Shown here in pieces: positions 10,525-21,221 of a DNA stretch of 64,000 nucleotides (positions within the stretch are counted from its first letter, which is position 1; every line of letters starts with the position of its first letter). Location of the stretch: the NCBI GenBank assembly GCA_951802425.1, contig OX637798.1, positions 1,364,001 through 1,428,000 of the forward strand, read 5' to 3'. A program made the position numbers and the translations under genes. The notes below the pieces were generated by a model. It worked only from the letters and a program-made list of their open reading frames with translations. It was not told the origin of the DNA and ran no database searches. The DNA is from Clavaria fumosa (lineage: Eukaryota; Basidiomycota; Agaricomycetes; Agaricales; Clavariaceae).

Positions 10525-12250
10525 ATCCTATGTAATGTGGTGGCCTTGATTCAAACCAGTCAAGGATATCCTATTTAATTTGGTGGCCTGGATTCACACC
10601 AGTCAAGGATATCCTATTTAATTTGGTGGCCTGGATTCAAACCAGTCAAGGATATCCCATTTAATTTGTTGGCTTGGATTCAAACTAGTTAAGGATATCC
10701 TATTTAATTTGGTGGCTTCAATTCAAACCAGTCAAGGATATCCTATTTAATTTGTTGGCTTGGATTCAAACTAGATAAGGATATCCTATTTAATTTGGTG
10801 GCTTCAATTCAATCCAGCCAAGGATATCCTATTTAATTTGGTGGCCTGCATTCAAACCAGTCAAGGATATCCTATTTAATTTGTTGGCCTGGATTCAAAC
10901 CAGTCAAGGATATCCTATTTAATTTGTTGGCTTGGATTCAAACCAGTCAAGGATATCCTATTTAATTTGGTGGATTGGATTCAAACCAGTCAAGGATATC
11001 CCATTTAATTTGTTGGCTTGGATTCAAACTAGTTAAGGATATCCTATTTAATTTGGTGGCTTCAATTCAAACCAGCCAAGGATATCCCATTTAATTTGTT
11101 GGCTTGGATTCAAACTAGTTAAGGATATCCTATTTAATTTGGTGGCTTGGATTCAAACCAGTCAAGGATATCCTATTTAATTTGGTGGATTGGATTCAAA
11201 CCAGTCAAGGATATCCCATTTAATTTGTTGGCTTGGATTCAAACCAGTCAAGGATATCCCATTTAATTTGTTGGCTTGGATTCAAACCAGTCAAGGATAT
11301 CCCATTTAATTTGTTGGCTTGGATTCAAACTAGTTAAGGATATCCTATTTAATTTGGTGGCTTCAATTCAAACCAGTCAAGGATATCCTATTTAATTTGT
11401 TGGCCTGGATTCAAACCAGTCAAGGATATCCTATTTAATTTGTTGGCTTGGATTCAAACCAGTCAAGGATATCCTATTTAATTTGGTGGATTGGATTCAA
11501 ACCTGTCAAGGATATCCTATTTAATTTGTTGGCTTGGATTCAAACTAGTTAAGGATATCCTATTTAATTTGGTGGCTTCAATTCAAACCAGTCAAGGATA
11601 TCCTATTTAATGTGGTGGCTTGGATTCAAACCTGTCAAGGATATCCTATTAAATTTGGTGGCTTGGATTCACACCAGTCAAGGATATCCTATTAAATTTG
11701 GTGGCTTGGATTCACACCAGTCAAGGATATCCTATTTAATATATCTGCCTGGATTCAATCCAATCAAGGATATCCTATTTAATTTGGTAGCCTGGATGTG
11801 ATTGATTGATGGATATCCTATTTCATTTGGTGGCTTGGATTCAATCCAGTCAAGGATATGATATCCTATTTAATTTGGTACCTTGGATTGAAACCAGTCA
11901 AGGATAACCTATTTAAATTGGTGGCTTGGATTTAAACCAGTCAAGGATATCCTATGTAATTTGCTGGCTTGGATTCAAACCTGTCAAGGATATCCTATTT
12001 ATTATGGTATCCCTGATTCAATCCAATCAAGGATATTCCATTTAATTTGGTGGCCTGGATTTTCTTCAGTCATGGATATCCTATTTATTATGGTTGCTTG
12101 GATTCAATCCAGTTAAGGATATCCTATTTAATTTGGTGGCCTGGATTCAATCCAGTCACGGATACCCTATCCAATTTTGCTGGACCTGAGGTTATCCGGT
12201 CAAGAATATCCTATTTAATTCGCTGAACCCATGGTTATCCTGGCAAGGAT
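10525..12250. repeat. 43-bp satellite array, about 40 copies
   Basis: Head-to-tail monomers of 43 bases: GGATATCCTATTTAATTT, then GGTGGCTTGG, then ATTCAAACCAGTCAA. Every unit carries an EcoRV-type GATATC palindrome. Variants with CAAACTAGTTAAGG are followed in most cases by a GGTGGCTTCAATTC variant, so an 86-bp two-unit block has been copied several times (near 10677, 10766, 11024, 11327 and 11541). Copies decay toward the right end (12000-12250). The same satellite reappears at 63690-64000. Open frames inside are repeat artefacts. Confidence 0.95.
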
Positions 12251-12610
12251 ATCCTCCGCCGGCCACATATATTACTAGAAAATCAGATATCTCCGGCGGA
12301 ATCCGGTACCCCGTTATATACAGGGGATTTGCAGTGTCCGGTATCCCGTTGTATACTAGAATATCCGACTGAACTATGTGGGTGACGGCGCAGAGTGCTG
12401 AAAGGAGGAGCATGGTGAGGAGCACGAGCATATGCGGATTGGGTTGCATCGCAAGCCTGCTTTGTGGACTGAGAGCATATGGTGGGTTGTCTGTGCACAT
12501 TCCTGCCATGAGCGTAGCACAGTTCTCAAATTGGCACACAGGTCACTAAAATCGGAATTGCTGCACGTACCTAGACTCGCCAAATGACTAGCTCCCTTGT
12601 TGCTCGTGTG
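12251..12610. other. spacer between satellite and NLR 3' end
   Basis: No gene supported. It contains a CTCCGCCGG / CCGGCGGA inverted pair (about 12252-12301) and a repeated TCCGGTAYCCCGTTRTATAC motif (about 12302 and 12338), followed by the 3' flank of the NLR gene. Confidence 0.45.
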
Positions 12611-13083
12611 TCATTGTAGTGCATGTAATGAGGGTGTGAGGTCGAGGATAAGGACACGGCCATCTATATATCCGAAGCATACTCTGGACTGCCAGAAGGC
12701 AACGGATGTGAAATCACGGTATCGTGGAGGTATCCAACAGACTCGTAGAGCCTCGATAGTGGAGATCCATGTCTGATCATGAGAGATGAAGCAAGGAGTG
12801 TGCTGTAGTATCGAGCTCAGATCAGGCTGGGAAAGAACTCGGCGTTTGTCTTCTCTCGAAATCCTCAAAATGGGTATATCGCCTGTCCACCTGTCAATCT
12901 TGAGTGTGTGGTCGAATGCGACGCGACTCCAATCCTTTAAAGAGATGGTGATAGAGTGCACCCAATCCTCCTTGAACATGACCTCTGAGTCGCTGCCCCA
13001 GATCCAGACTGTAGATGATTCAAGGCTGTTGGTGGACGTGAGCACGACATGATGCCCGTCTTTCGAGAAGGTCGCAGAGGTCA
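12611..13083 (-). pseudogene. C-terminal end of NACHT-WD40 protein, cut off by element E1
   Basis: Reads VTSATFSKDGHHVV (blade start), STVWIWGSDSEV, and then the closing segment EALRVCWIPPRYRDFTSVAFW...VCFGYIDGRVLILDL, stop at 12611. This is the usual end of Agaricomycete NACHT-WD40 proteins. It has no start of its own: its first base abuts the left end of the 13-kb insertion E1, and the rest of the protein resumes at 26133 on the same strand. Removing the insertion and one CA target copy joins ...EGDWRD to VTSATFSKDG in frame as one WD40 repeat. It is therefore a stranded exon of the NLR gene rather than a gene. Confidence 0.8.
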
Positions 13084-13224
13084 CACATCAGCAAAACGTC
13101 AAATCACTTAGGGTGACTTATTACACTTATTCTCAAAATAAGCTGATTAAGTTACCTAAGTCACACCACTCGCCTTAATCTTGTCTTAGTTCACATTTTA
13201 TTAAGTCGTACTAAGTAGTTGTAA

Positions 13225-13695
13225 GTTGTACCTCTTCTGCCACACCGCTGCCACTGCCGTCGCCACTGCCGCTGCAGCCCACCGCCACTGCTGCCGCCCG
13301 CCGCTGCCGCCTGCCGCCACTGCTGCTGCCCGCCGCTGCTGCCCGCCACTGCTGCTGCCCACCGCTGCTGCCCGCCACCGCTGCTGCCCGCCGCTGCTGC
13401 CCGCCGCTGCTACTTGCCGCCACCACCGCCTGCCGCCCGCCGCTGCTGATCGTTGGGTGTTGCTGCCGCCCGCCACTGCCGCCCGCCGCTGCTGGTCGCT
13501 GCTGGGTGTTGCTTCCACCCGCCGCTGCTGCTGGATGCTGCCACCACTGCCACTTGCTGCCGCCACCGCCGCTTGCTGCCGCCGCCCTCGCTGCTAGCGC
13601 TGCCGCCATTGCTGCCTGCTGGTCACTGCCACCATGACTGCTAGCCACCGCCGCCGCCGTGGTTGTCATCTGTCGTTGTTGCTGCTGACGGGTAG
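13225..13695. repeat. CTG/CCG trinucleotide-rich block, left arm of E1 core
   Basis: Interrupted GCTGCTGCC / GCCGCC units for about 470 bases, open in several frames on both strands. This is low-complexity DNA; predicted Ala-, Gly/Ser- or Cys/Arg-rich proteins are not credible genes. The sequence is approximately complementary in type to the CAG/CGG block at 13960-14504. Confidence 0.85.
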
Positions 13696-13727
13696 AACAA
13701 GACAAGGGGCTGAGGCACGTCGGACTT

Positions 13728-13790
13728 CAAAGAAATTTCAACATGGGATCACATGATCCCATGTTGATCTTTTTTTGAAGTCCGACACTT
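13728..13790. repeat. palindromic spacer in E1 core
   Basis: GTCGGACTTCAAAGAAATTT, then CAACATGGGATCA, faces its inverse (TGATCCCATGTTG, then TTTTTTGAAGTCCGAC) almost without a loop. A related motif (CTTCAACATCAGATCACATG) occurs in E2 at about 36174, so the palindrome seems to be a family feature. It may represent two abutted terminal repeats of a small lost element. Confidence 0.75.
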
Positions 13791-13959
13791 GCTCGTTGCC
13801 ACACTAAGTCCAAAACTCCCTCTCTCTTCCCCATCCTCTCTCGCTGCCCAACCCTCCACCGTCTCGATGTTTGGTCGCGCTCGCTCCCCACCACACCTGA
13901 ACTGCTTGAAGGCGGCTGCAGCACCCAGCGGCGAGCGGCGGCAGCGACTAGCAGCAAGT

Positions 13960-14504
13960 GGCGGCGGTGATTGCGACCAGCACCACCACCACCAGCAGCA
14001 GCAGCGGCGGCGGCAGCAATAGCAACAGCGGTGGCGGCAGCGGCGGCACCACCAACGGCAACCAGTGGCGGCACCACCAGCAGCAGCAGCGGCAGCAACA
14101 GCAACAGCGGCGGCGGCGGCAGCAACAGCAGCGGCGGCACGACCAACAGCGGTGGCGGCGGCGGCAGCAACCAGCGGCGGCACCACCACCAGCAGCGGCG
14201 GCGGCGGCGGCGTCACCACCAACAGCAACAGTGGCGGCAATGACGGCAGCAACCAGCGGTGGCGGCGGCACCACCAACAGCAACCAGCGGCGGCGGCGGC
14301 GGCACTGCCAACAACAGCGGCGGCGGCGGTGGCAGCAATAGCAACAGCAGCGGTAGCGGCACCACCAACAGCAACAGCGGCGGCGGCGGCGGCAGCAGCG
14401 ACGGCAGCAACCAGCGGCGGCACCAGCAGCAGCAGCGGCGGCGGCTGCAGCACCACCAACAGCAACCAGCGGCGGCGGCGGCAGCACTGCCAACAACAGC
14501 GGCG
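13960..14504. repeat. CAG/CGG trinucleotide-rich block, right arm of E1 core
   Basis: CAGCAGCGGCGGCGGCAGCAA-type units in the opposite sense to the block at 13225-13695. Interrupted at 14504 by the hAT element and resumed at 18963. Poly-Gln/Arg or Ala/Thr frames arise from the composition and are not annotated as genes. Confidence 0.85.
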
Positions 14505-15317
14505 TAGGGATGCCGTGGTTCGGTTCTGAACCCAGGTTCGAACCTGAACCTGAGGGAACCGGACCCAAGTTCGGTCCTAAATTCGGATCAGGGGGCGGAC
14601 CGAACTGGAAGTCCAGTTTTGGGTTCGGCCGAAGCCCAGATTTGGCGGACCCGTTCGGACCAGTCCGAACTTACAGATCGTCACAGTGTTACCTTCTCAA
14701 ACGTTCCCTCCTCCTTCCTCCCCCCCATGTCGCCCTCTATGCATTTGACTGCCCCCCATCCTTCCTACCTGTTGCGCTATTAGCCTCCTTAACACCAACT
14801 CTTCACATCCACCTCTTTTGATTTTGTTGATGGAGCTATGCCCTTCATTCCTCACCCCGTAAGTTTTCTCCTCTCCCTCTTTTTTTTTCTTTCTAGAATT
14901 GACGTCAGTCCATTTAGCATTAGACTCTTTTTGACTCCCTATTTTTGACCCTGCTTCCTTGGCCAACCCTCCATGAATCATGGATGATGCCATTCGTTCC
15001 TGAGGCCTGACCTCATAAGTTTTCACTTTCATTCCAACCGCTTTTTCTGGAATTGAGTTTGGCATTAGACTCTTTTTCGACCGCTCTCTTTAACGCCACA
15101 CCATCTCATTTGGACGCCACTTCCTCTTGATTTGACGCCACCTCCTCTTGTCAATCCCGACCCTTTGCATGGACCACCAGCCCAGCGTCCTTAGTTCCTC
15201 ACCCCGTAAGTTTTCTGCTCCCCAATTGACCCATTTTGACACTCTGTGTTGTCAGCCCTCCTCAACGGCCCTCGTTTTATTGTCAACCAGACCCTATTCC
15301 GCCCATCAAGTGTCGGT

Positions 15318-15400
15318 CTTTGTCCGACACCCCCAATCGACTATCGGTCTTCGTCCGACACCCCCAATCGACTGTCGGTCTTCCTCCGATAGCCCCAATT
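15318..15400 (+). promoter_or_regulatory. three TGTCGG...CCGAC units upstream of hAT gene
   Basis: TGTCGGTCTTTGTCCGACA, CTATCGGTCTTCGTCCGACA and CTGTCGGTCTTCCTCCGATA, each followed by CCCCCAATCGAC or similar, at a spacing of about 33 bases. Each unit is a short inverted repeat. They sit 100-180 bases before the transposase ATG, which suggests a regulatory array; that role is inference. Confidence 0.5.
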
Positions 15401-15452
15401 TTTTAACCATGTGGTGTCCATGATGCTCAGGGCTCAGACAGTTTGAATCGAG

Positions 15453-15459
15453 TATAAAA
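15453..15459 (+). promoter_or_regulatory. TATA box of hAT transposase
   Basis: TATAAAA lies 42 bases before the ATG at 15501, in a context (GAGTATAAAAGGTGTG) and at a distance normal for a fungal core promoter. Confidence 0.6.
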
Positions 15460-15500
15460 GGTGTGCTTCAGAGCTCTATTCTTCCTTCCTTTGACTCACG

Positions 15501-18500
15501 ATGGATTCTCGCGGCTGTGCTGAAGGCTCTGATGGGAAACTCCTCGATGCTTCTGAAATTGCTTGGTACAACGATCGCGATGATGCCCAGCCCATTGCAC
15601 TGGCGAAAACGCTCCAATCCCAGCCCACTGCGACAACCCTCGGCTCTTTTCTTAAGAAGGTCCCCTCTGCCGAATTCATCGCAGGCTCTCGTCGATCTGC
15701 GCGGACTGGACGCCCATCCGCAAAGACTACCGATCCCGACAACCTAATGAACTTGAAGCGAAAGCCGAGCCCGGGCACTAGTGCCAATGCGCAACGCCGT
15801 GTTCGCCTCAGGTCCTTCACGTCTGAGGATGAAAATGTGCATGAGGACGAAAAGGCGCCTGACCTTGACGACGCAAAAACCGCCAGCGATGCTGAAGGCG
15901 GTGACCTGGGAGACGCATATGAGGAGACGAAGGCCCTTGGCGATGCTGACCGCGAAGTGCGTTTTCTATCCCTAACCAGCTAATGTTTTGTTGACACTTT
16001 GCTGAAAGGCAATGAATGTGAAATATCCGCACAATCTTCATGAAGACGGTCGACCATATTCATCCAGATACAGGCAAGAAGGTCAGCGGGCACTTTTGCC
16101 TCGCCTGCAAGTGAGTCCACTCTTCTCGAACCCAATACACGTCATAACACATTGGCAGGGAGAAAGGAGTTAACCAAAGATCATACTTCTTTTCTGGAGG
16201 CGTCTCCAGCCTTCGTACGCACATTGCAAGGTATGTTGTTTGCTTTCCATTATCTTGACCACGCATCTCTAACTCTTTGAAAGGCACAAGGACCATTTCG
16301 AGCTCTACAAGGAACGATGCGCCCAACTGAAGATTTCAATGAATGATCGTGCCATCCCTCAATCAGAGTCAGGCTCGGAGTTGTACGTCATAGCGCTTGC
16401 CGTCGTACTTTCTCACTAACAATGACTAGGCAACGTCAATCCACACTCGACGGATCTTTTACACGCCAACCGCGCATGCCGCCCTTCTCGCCACAAGGCC
16501 TGATCGACCATCTAGTTGAACTGGTCGTCTCAGAGGACAACGCATTCCAGCTCCTCGATAGGCTTGCATTCCGTCAACTCATTCACTACCTCCGCCCTTC
16601 TCTCCTTAGTAAGGACATCCCCCACCGCACCAAAATCCGTGCGGAAATTCTTGAGGGAGCCGAGCAGGCCGAACACAAAGTAAAGATATCCCTTCAGGTA
16701 CGTTCACTCATTCCACTAGTATATCAAGTGCTAATCGTATCACAAGCGCATCGAGGGTGCGGTATCGTTCACTTTTGACGCCTGGACTTCCGACAGCAGC
16801 CTCCCATATCTGTCTGTAACCGGGCATTACATCGACAGCCCGCCGAACCAACCAGACGAATGGCAACTGAAGGAGGAACAACTCGCGTTCACTGTGTTGA
16901 ATGGCCCCCACACCGGCGCGAATATTGCGTTCGTCCTCAATGCTACGCTCCACCGTTACGGGCTTCATGAAAAGGTATGTACTTTATCTATGTTATGTCT
17001 ACCGGTGATTGACAGTACGTAGGCTGGATGGTTCACAGCTGACAATGCGTCGAACAATGACACGGCTCTCAGGGAGCTGGAGCAGCACCTTAATCAGGAA
17101 GGACGCGAGTGGAACGCCAACCTGCGCCGGACTCGGTACGTCTTCGCCCTATTTGTATGCTGGTCGACGTCTCATTGGCCTGGCAGTTGCATGGAACATT
17201 CCCTCCATCTGGCAGCAGGCCATGTCCTTGCGCACGTATTCCCAGCACGTGCCAAAAAGACACAGGACGATTCTTCCTCGGATGATGATGAGGGCTCTGA
17301 TAGTGGATGTACTACCATCCTTTCAGATGCACTCCGCAAACTACTCGGACTTATCCGGCAGGTATGTATCCTCTATCACGATTGTAATGCCTACTAACCT
17401 AATCTACCTTTCAGATTCGAAAATCGCCTCAAGCACGAGCCTTCTTCAAGAAAATGAATCAAGAAGTCGAAGTCCCTGACCTTGAACTTGTGTTGTACGT
17501 GCGAACACGATGGGCATCAATGTTCGCTTGTCTGGATCGGGCCTTCATGCTCCAAAAAGTAGTACCATATTGTTGTGGATTAGGCGCAATGGCTGATTAA
17601 ATGCTAGGCGGTCACACGTTTCATTCAATTGGCTGACGAGAGCGATGCTGTTCCTGCTCTCCGGAACAAAAAGTATAGGGATTTCCGACTGTCAAAGCTT
17701 GATTGGGATCAGTTGAAACTACTGCACGAAGTAATGAAGGTGTGTTATTATGTTCGCCACACCCATGGATGCTCAGTATCCTGCAACAGGAACCGGCAAG
17801 TGCGCAAGAATCATTCTCGAGAGCTCGCGACCCAGCTGTGTGGCGCACTATACCTGTGCTCGAATTCTTGCAACAGACGTGGGAGAATATGGCGAGCAAT
17901 TCCAAGTTCCTTGAACTAAAGGATGCCCTTCGTGCCGGTTTGGACAACCTCCAGAAGTGGTATCGTAAAACCGATGATACCGATGTCTATTTCATCTGTC
18001 TCGGTAAGTGTTAACCATTTGAATGAACAAGGGATTTAACCCCTTTGGGTCAGCTCTTGATCCGAACTGGAAACTCGCGTACACTGAAGAGGAGTGGGAT
18101 CAGAAGTTTTACGACATGGGAGTTGAGCAATTGCATAGAGTGGTATGTTTTCGTGTGCCACAGTGCAAACTCTTATTAACATATGTTAGTTTGATGACTA
18201 CGCTGCCCGCTATTCTCCCCCCACAGCATCTTCATCAACGCTGAGTGGTCAGCTGAGGCTGGACGGCAAGGAACCCCAGGCTACGTATGGCTACTCCTGG
18301 ATGCGGCGGGCGGTCGATAATCGGAAGGCTGCCGATCGCTCGAAGGCGGGGGCCCGCGATGAGTTGCGAGCCTATTTGGATGCCCCGCTTGAGGTTACTT
18401 TCAATGTTGTTGGGTGGTGGGGTGTAAGTTAATCATTTCTATTGCTGGAGTGCCATACTGATGTGCTACAGAAACATGCGACGCAGTACCCTATCCTTGC

Positions 18501-18762
18501 ACGCATCGCGAGGGACTATTTAGCTATTCAGGGCTCTGCCACGCCATCTGAGCGGGCATTTTCTAATGCCTCACTAACTGATACTAAGCAGCGCAGTCGG
18601 CTGACACCTGAGGTATTTGAGGCGCTCCAACTCTTGAAGAGTGCATACCGTAATGGCCATATGTCTGCGATAGAGGATGCTGAGAAACATTATCAGACAG
18701 TTATGAATGCTGGAGGGAGTGTGGATGGTGATACAGAGGGCCCGGTTATTGATAATTTGTAG
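15501..18762 (+). CDS. hAT transposase (BED finger, hATC domain), probably frameshifted
   Basis: About ten exons from the ATG at 15501. The N-terminal region is acidic and disordered (to about 15955). A BED-type finger follows across two introns (GHFCLACK at about 16090, RTHIAR...HKDHF at about 16215-16295). Catalytic-core landmarks are FTFDAWTSD (about 16770), FTADNASNNDT (about 17037), CMEHSLHLAAGHV (about 17190) and RTRWASMFACLDRAF (about 17508). The C-terminal hATC dimerisation domain is clear: VVGWWG...YPILARIARDYLAIQGSATPSERAFS (18400-18570), stop at 18760. Near 16030-16036 the frame entering the BED domain (KYPHNL) and the frame used by the finger (FMKTVDHIHPD) differ by one base with stops between, so a single-base deletion or sequencing error is likely. 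Otherwise the ORF is well preserved. Confidence 0.85.
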
Positions 18763-18962
18763 CTACAACTCATGTAGCTAGCAAAGGGTTCGGTTCATGG
18801 TTCAGACCTTAGATGAACCTGAACCGGACCCTTTTTTCGGTTCTAAAAAGTTCGGTTTGAAGTTCAGCCAAAAGTGAGAACCGGATGCAAAGTCCGGTCT
18901 CAGGTTCAGAAAAATCAGGCCTGAACCGGACTTAACCGGACCGCGGCATCCCTACAGCGGCG

Positions 18963-19230
18963 GCGGCACGACCAACAGCACCGGCGGCGGCGGCGGCTGC
19001 GGCACCACCAACAGCAACCAGCGGCGGCGGCACCAGCAGCGGCGGCGGCGGCGGCACCAGCAGCAGCAGCGGCGGCGGCACGACCAACAGCACTGGCAGC
19101 GGCGGCAGCAGCAGCAGCAATAGCAACAGCGGCGGCACCACCAACAGCAACAGTGGTGGCGGCGGCGGCGGCGGCACCACCAGCAGCGGTGGCAGCAACC
19201 AGCGGCGGCAGCAGCAGCAGCAGTGGCAGG
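18963..19230. repeat. continuation of E1 CAG/CGG block
   Basis: The same CAG/CGG-type sequence as 13960-14504, resuming directly after the hAT target duplication and ending at about 19230, where unique AT-richer E1 sequence leads to the Tc1 insertion at 19253. Confidence 0.8.
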
Positions 19231-19252
19231 GTAGTCAAAATTAAGGTAATTA

Positions 19253-19578
19253 TTGCCGTTTTCAGTGCAGTTGGCGGAGCTTGAAATCTGCCAAAATCGG
19301 CACTGGACAAGCCTTCAACTTGCGAGATGAATATCTCACTAACTACTGCAGATATAAGAACGAAATTGACATTTCCTGAATCCGCTTGATGAGGGCTAGG
19401 CAGCCCCACCATTTTCATAGAAATTGAGCTAGAAATGAAGGAGATGTGATTGTATGGCCAGCTTTCACATACAAGACAAATTCTGTTTCAGATATCTATT
19501 CTATCATTTGGTTTTGGGCCTTAAAATGTGTCTATGGGGTGTGCTGAGACAGCCCCAATATTTCTTTGTTGCAGGAGT
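19253..19578 (+). repeat. left long terminal inverted repeat of Tc1-type element
   Basis: Matches the reverse complement of 25640-25966 throughout with scattered differences. Shared landmarks include GCCAGCTTTCACATA, TCTATTCTATCATTTGGTTT and CAGCCCCA. The inner end runs into the 5' flank of the transposase gene, so the arm probably holds the transposase promoter. Confidence 0.85.
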
Positions 19579-19631
19579 GGCAGGGCACATTGGATTGTTC
19601 TCCTCACCGGCATGTGACAGTTGCCACAAGC

Positions 19632-20816
19632 ATGCGTGGACAGGCACTCTCCAACGATGCACGCCAGATAATTCTCCAGATGTCTTCAAACCTGAGCAAC
19701 GATGAGATCTCTTACCACACTGGAGTTCCTCGCCGCACCATAGAACGTCTCTTGACCAACTTCAGACAACGAGGTACTATCAATTGCCCCCCTCGCCTTC
19801 TCCAGTCATCAAAACGACTTCTCACAACACAAGAGGCGCAGGTATGTTGTCTTGACTATCCATAAGCCTCACCCAACACTGATTCTTGCTAGTTTCTTCA
19901 AGGATCAGTCCGGCACACACCAGATGCATATCTTGATGAGTTACAGGAACTGCTGCGGCAAAGGTTCGGCACAGAAGCATCGTTAAGTACTGTATGGCGC
20001 ACATTGAGGAGGAGTGGCTTCACAATGAAGAAGGTGAGCAGTTACACACTAGAAATGAGTGGGTTCAACCCCACTGACTCGCTACAGCTCAGCAAGAATG
20101 CGCTTGAGCGCAATGAGAGATTGCGACTTGAATACCGACACTTTTTTGGCACCAACTACACTGCGGAGCAGGCTGTATTCGTGGACGAGAGTGCGTTTGA
20201 CCGTCGGACTGATCTTCGAGGGCGAGCTTGGGCATTGTCAGGCAAGGCGGCCACAAGGAAAGGGTTCTTTATCCGGGGCAAGCGGTATGTGTTATTCTCT
20301 ACACTTTCAATGAGCTAAAATGCCTATTGTAACAGATACTCACTTCTCCCGGCACTTTCACTTGATGGCATCATCTACAGCATGTTGATCGAAGGATCGT
20401 TTACTTCAATCCTCTTTGCCGACTTTATCCGAGGTCTACTTGCAAGGATGAATCCATTCCCAGCCAAGAATTCTGTTCTGATCATGGACAATGCTCGCAT
20501 TCATCGGCACCAACAAATACTCGAGATGATTGAAGAGAGGTCTTTCATGTTCACTTCCTCTCTTTGAGTGCTAACCCTTTCACTTTCCTAATGTAGGGGA
20601 TGTCGGCTCCTTTATCTACCAGCCTATTCCCCAGATTTCAACCCTATTGAGCTTGCATTTTCCAAAATCAAGGCATACGTTCGTCGTAATGGTGGAGTGG
20701 CTCGAGCTGACTTGAGCAGTGATGATACTGATGTGTGGATCTTTCTCTATGAAGCTGCGTTTTCAGTGACGGCAGATCATGCAGCGGGATGGTTTCACAA
20801 GTGTAGGTACATTTGA
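19632..20816 (+). CDS. Tc1/mariner (IS630) family DD34E transposase
   Basis: ATG at 19632 ([15 protein letters not shown]), five exons with short introns at about 19842, 20035, 20286 and 20542. The N-terminal helix-turn-helix pair is visible ([20 protein letters not shown]...[11 protein letters not shown]), for TIR binding. Catalytic residues: Asp in AVFVDESAF (about 20185), Asp in IMDNARIH (about 20487) and Glu in [15 protein letters not shown] (about 20640), with 34 residues between the last two after splicing (DD34E). C-terminal segment [17 protein letters not shown], stop at 20816. No internal stop was found in exons, so the protein may be active. Divergent N-termini fused to the arm sequence are unlikely to be the real start. 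Confidence 0.85.
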
Positions 20817-20879
20817 TGATGTGCACTCCTGACTTTTATGTGCCCAACATGGCCATATATTGTCGTTTGCCTGTCTTTA

Positions 20880-21218
20880 CTGCTCAAATGAGATTGTCGA
20901 AGTGTTGTTTGACCTTGGAAGTCCGTATGAGATTTGCAAGATCGGAACCATGATCATACTTGACCAAGAGTCTCAAAGCGAGTAAGTCCCCACATCTTTC
21001 CCTGTCAAATGTCTCATGGTGATTATCACTACAGCTGATGGCGACGCTCAAAGCTGGTACCTCCTTGGTCGCACATCATGGCAAGGCCTACGAAGCATAT
21101 CGACAAGCCGTCTGTCCCGACAGTTGCAATCCAACCTTCTGGTGCTCCATCGGCATTCTTTATTTCCAGCTCAATCAGTTCCGCGATGCCCTAGAAGCCT
21201 CTTGCTCCACCGTCCTGC
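20880..21218 (+). pseudogene. captured fragment of CYC8/SSN6-type TPR co-repressor gene
   Basis: Conceptual pieces [11 protein letters not shown] (about 21042), [10 protein letters not shown] and [18 protein letters not shown] (about 21092-21180) are the highly conserved TPR block of Cyc8/Ssn6, the adaptor that with Tup1 represses transcription. Frame changes between LLGRT and KAYEAY come with a deletion relative to the family, and an apparent intron (GTAAGT at about 20981 to ACAG at about 21035) is still present. The source was therefore genomic DNA, not a retrocopy. Upstream VEVLFDLGSPYE may be another, rearranged TPR piece. Non-functional. Confidence 0.75.
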
Positions 21219-21221
21219 TAC

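Larger units (their letters stand above)
14505..18954 (+). mobile_element. full-length hAT element, 4450 bp
   Basis: Ends are TAGGGATGCCGTGGTTCGGTTC (from 14505, shown here as an 11-base core TAGGGATGCCG plus diverging bases) and the inverse CGGCATCCCTA ending at 18954. The 8 bases CAGCGGCG flank it on both sides (14497-14504 and 18955-18962), as expected for hAT, although the target is a CAG/CGG repeat so some match could be chance. Subterminal regions are packed with GGTTC/GAACC motifs (14520-14670 and 18790-18940), a usual binding-site layout for hAT transposases. One transposase gene lies inside on the plus strand. Confidence 0.9.

Noticed and set aside
10525..12250. CRISPR-like array
   Set aside because: Units are contiguous 43-bp tandem copies with no unique spacers, in a eukaryotic genome; it is a satellite.
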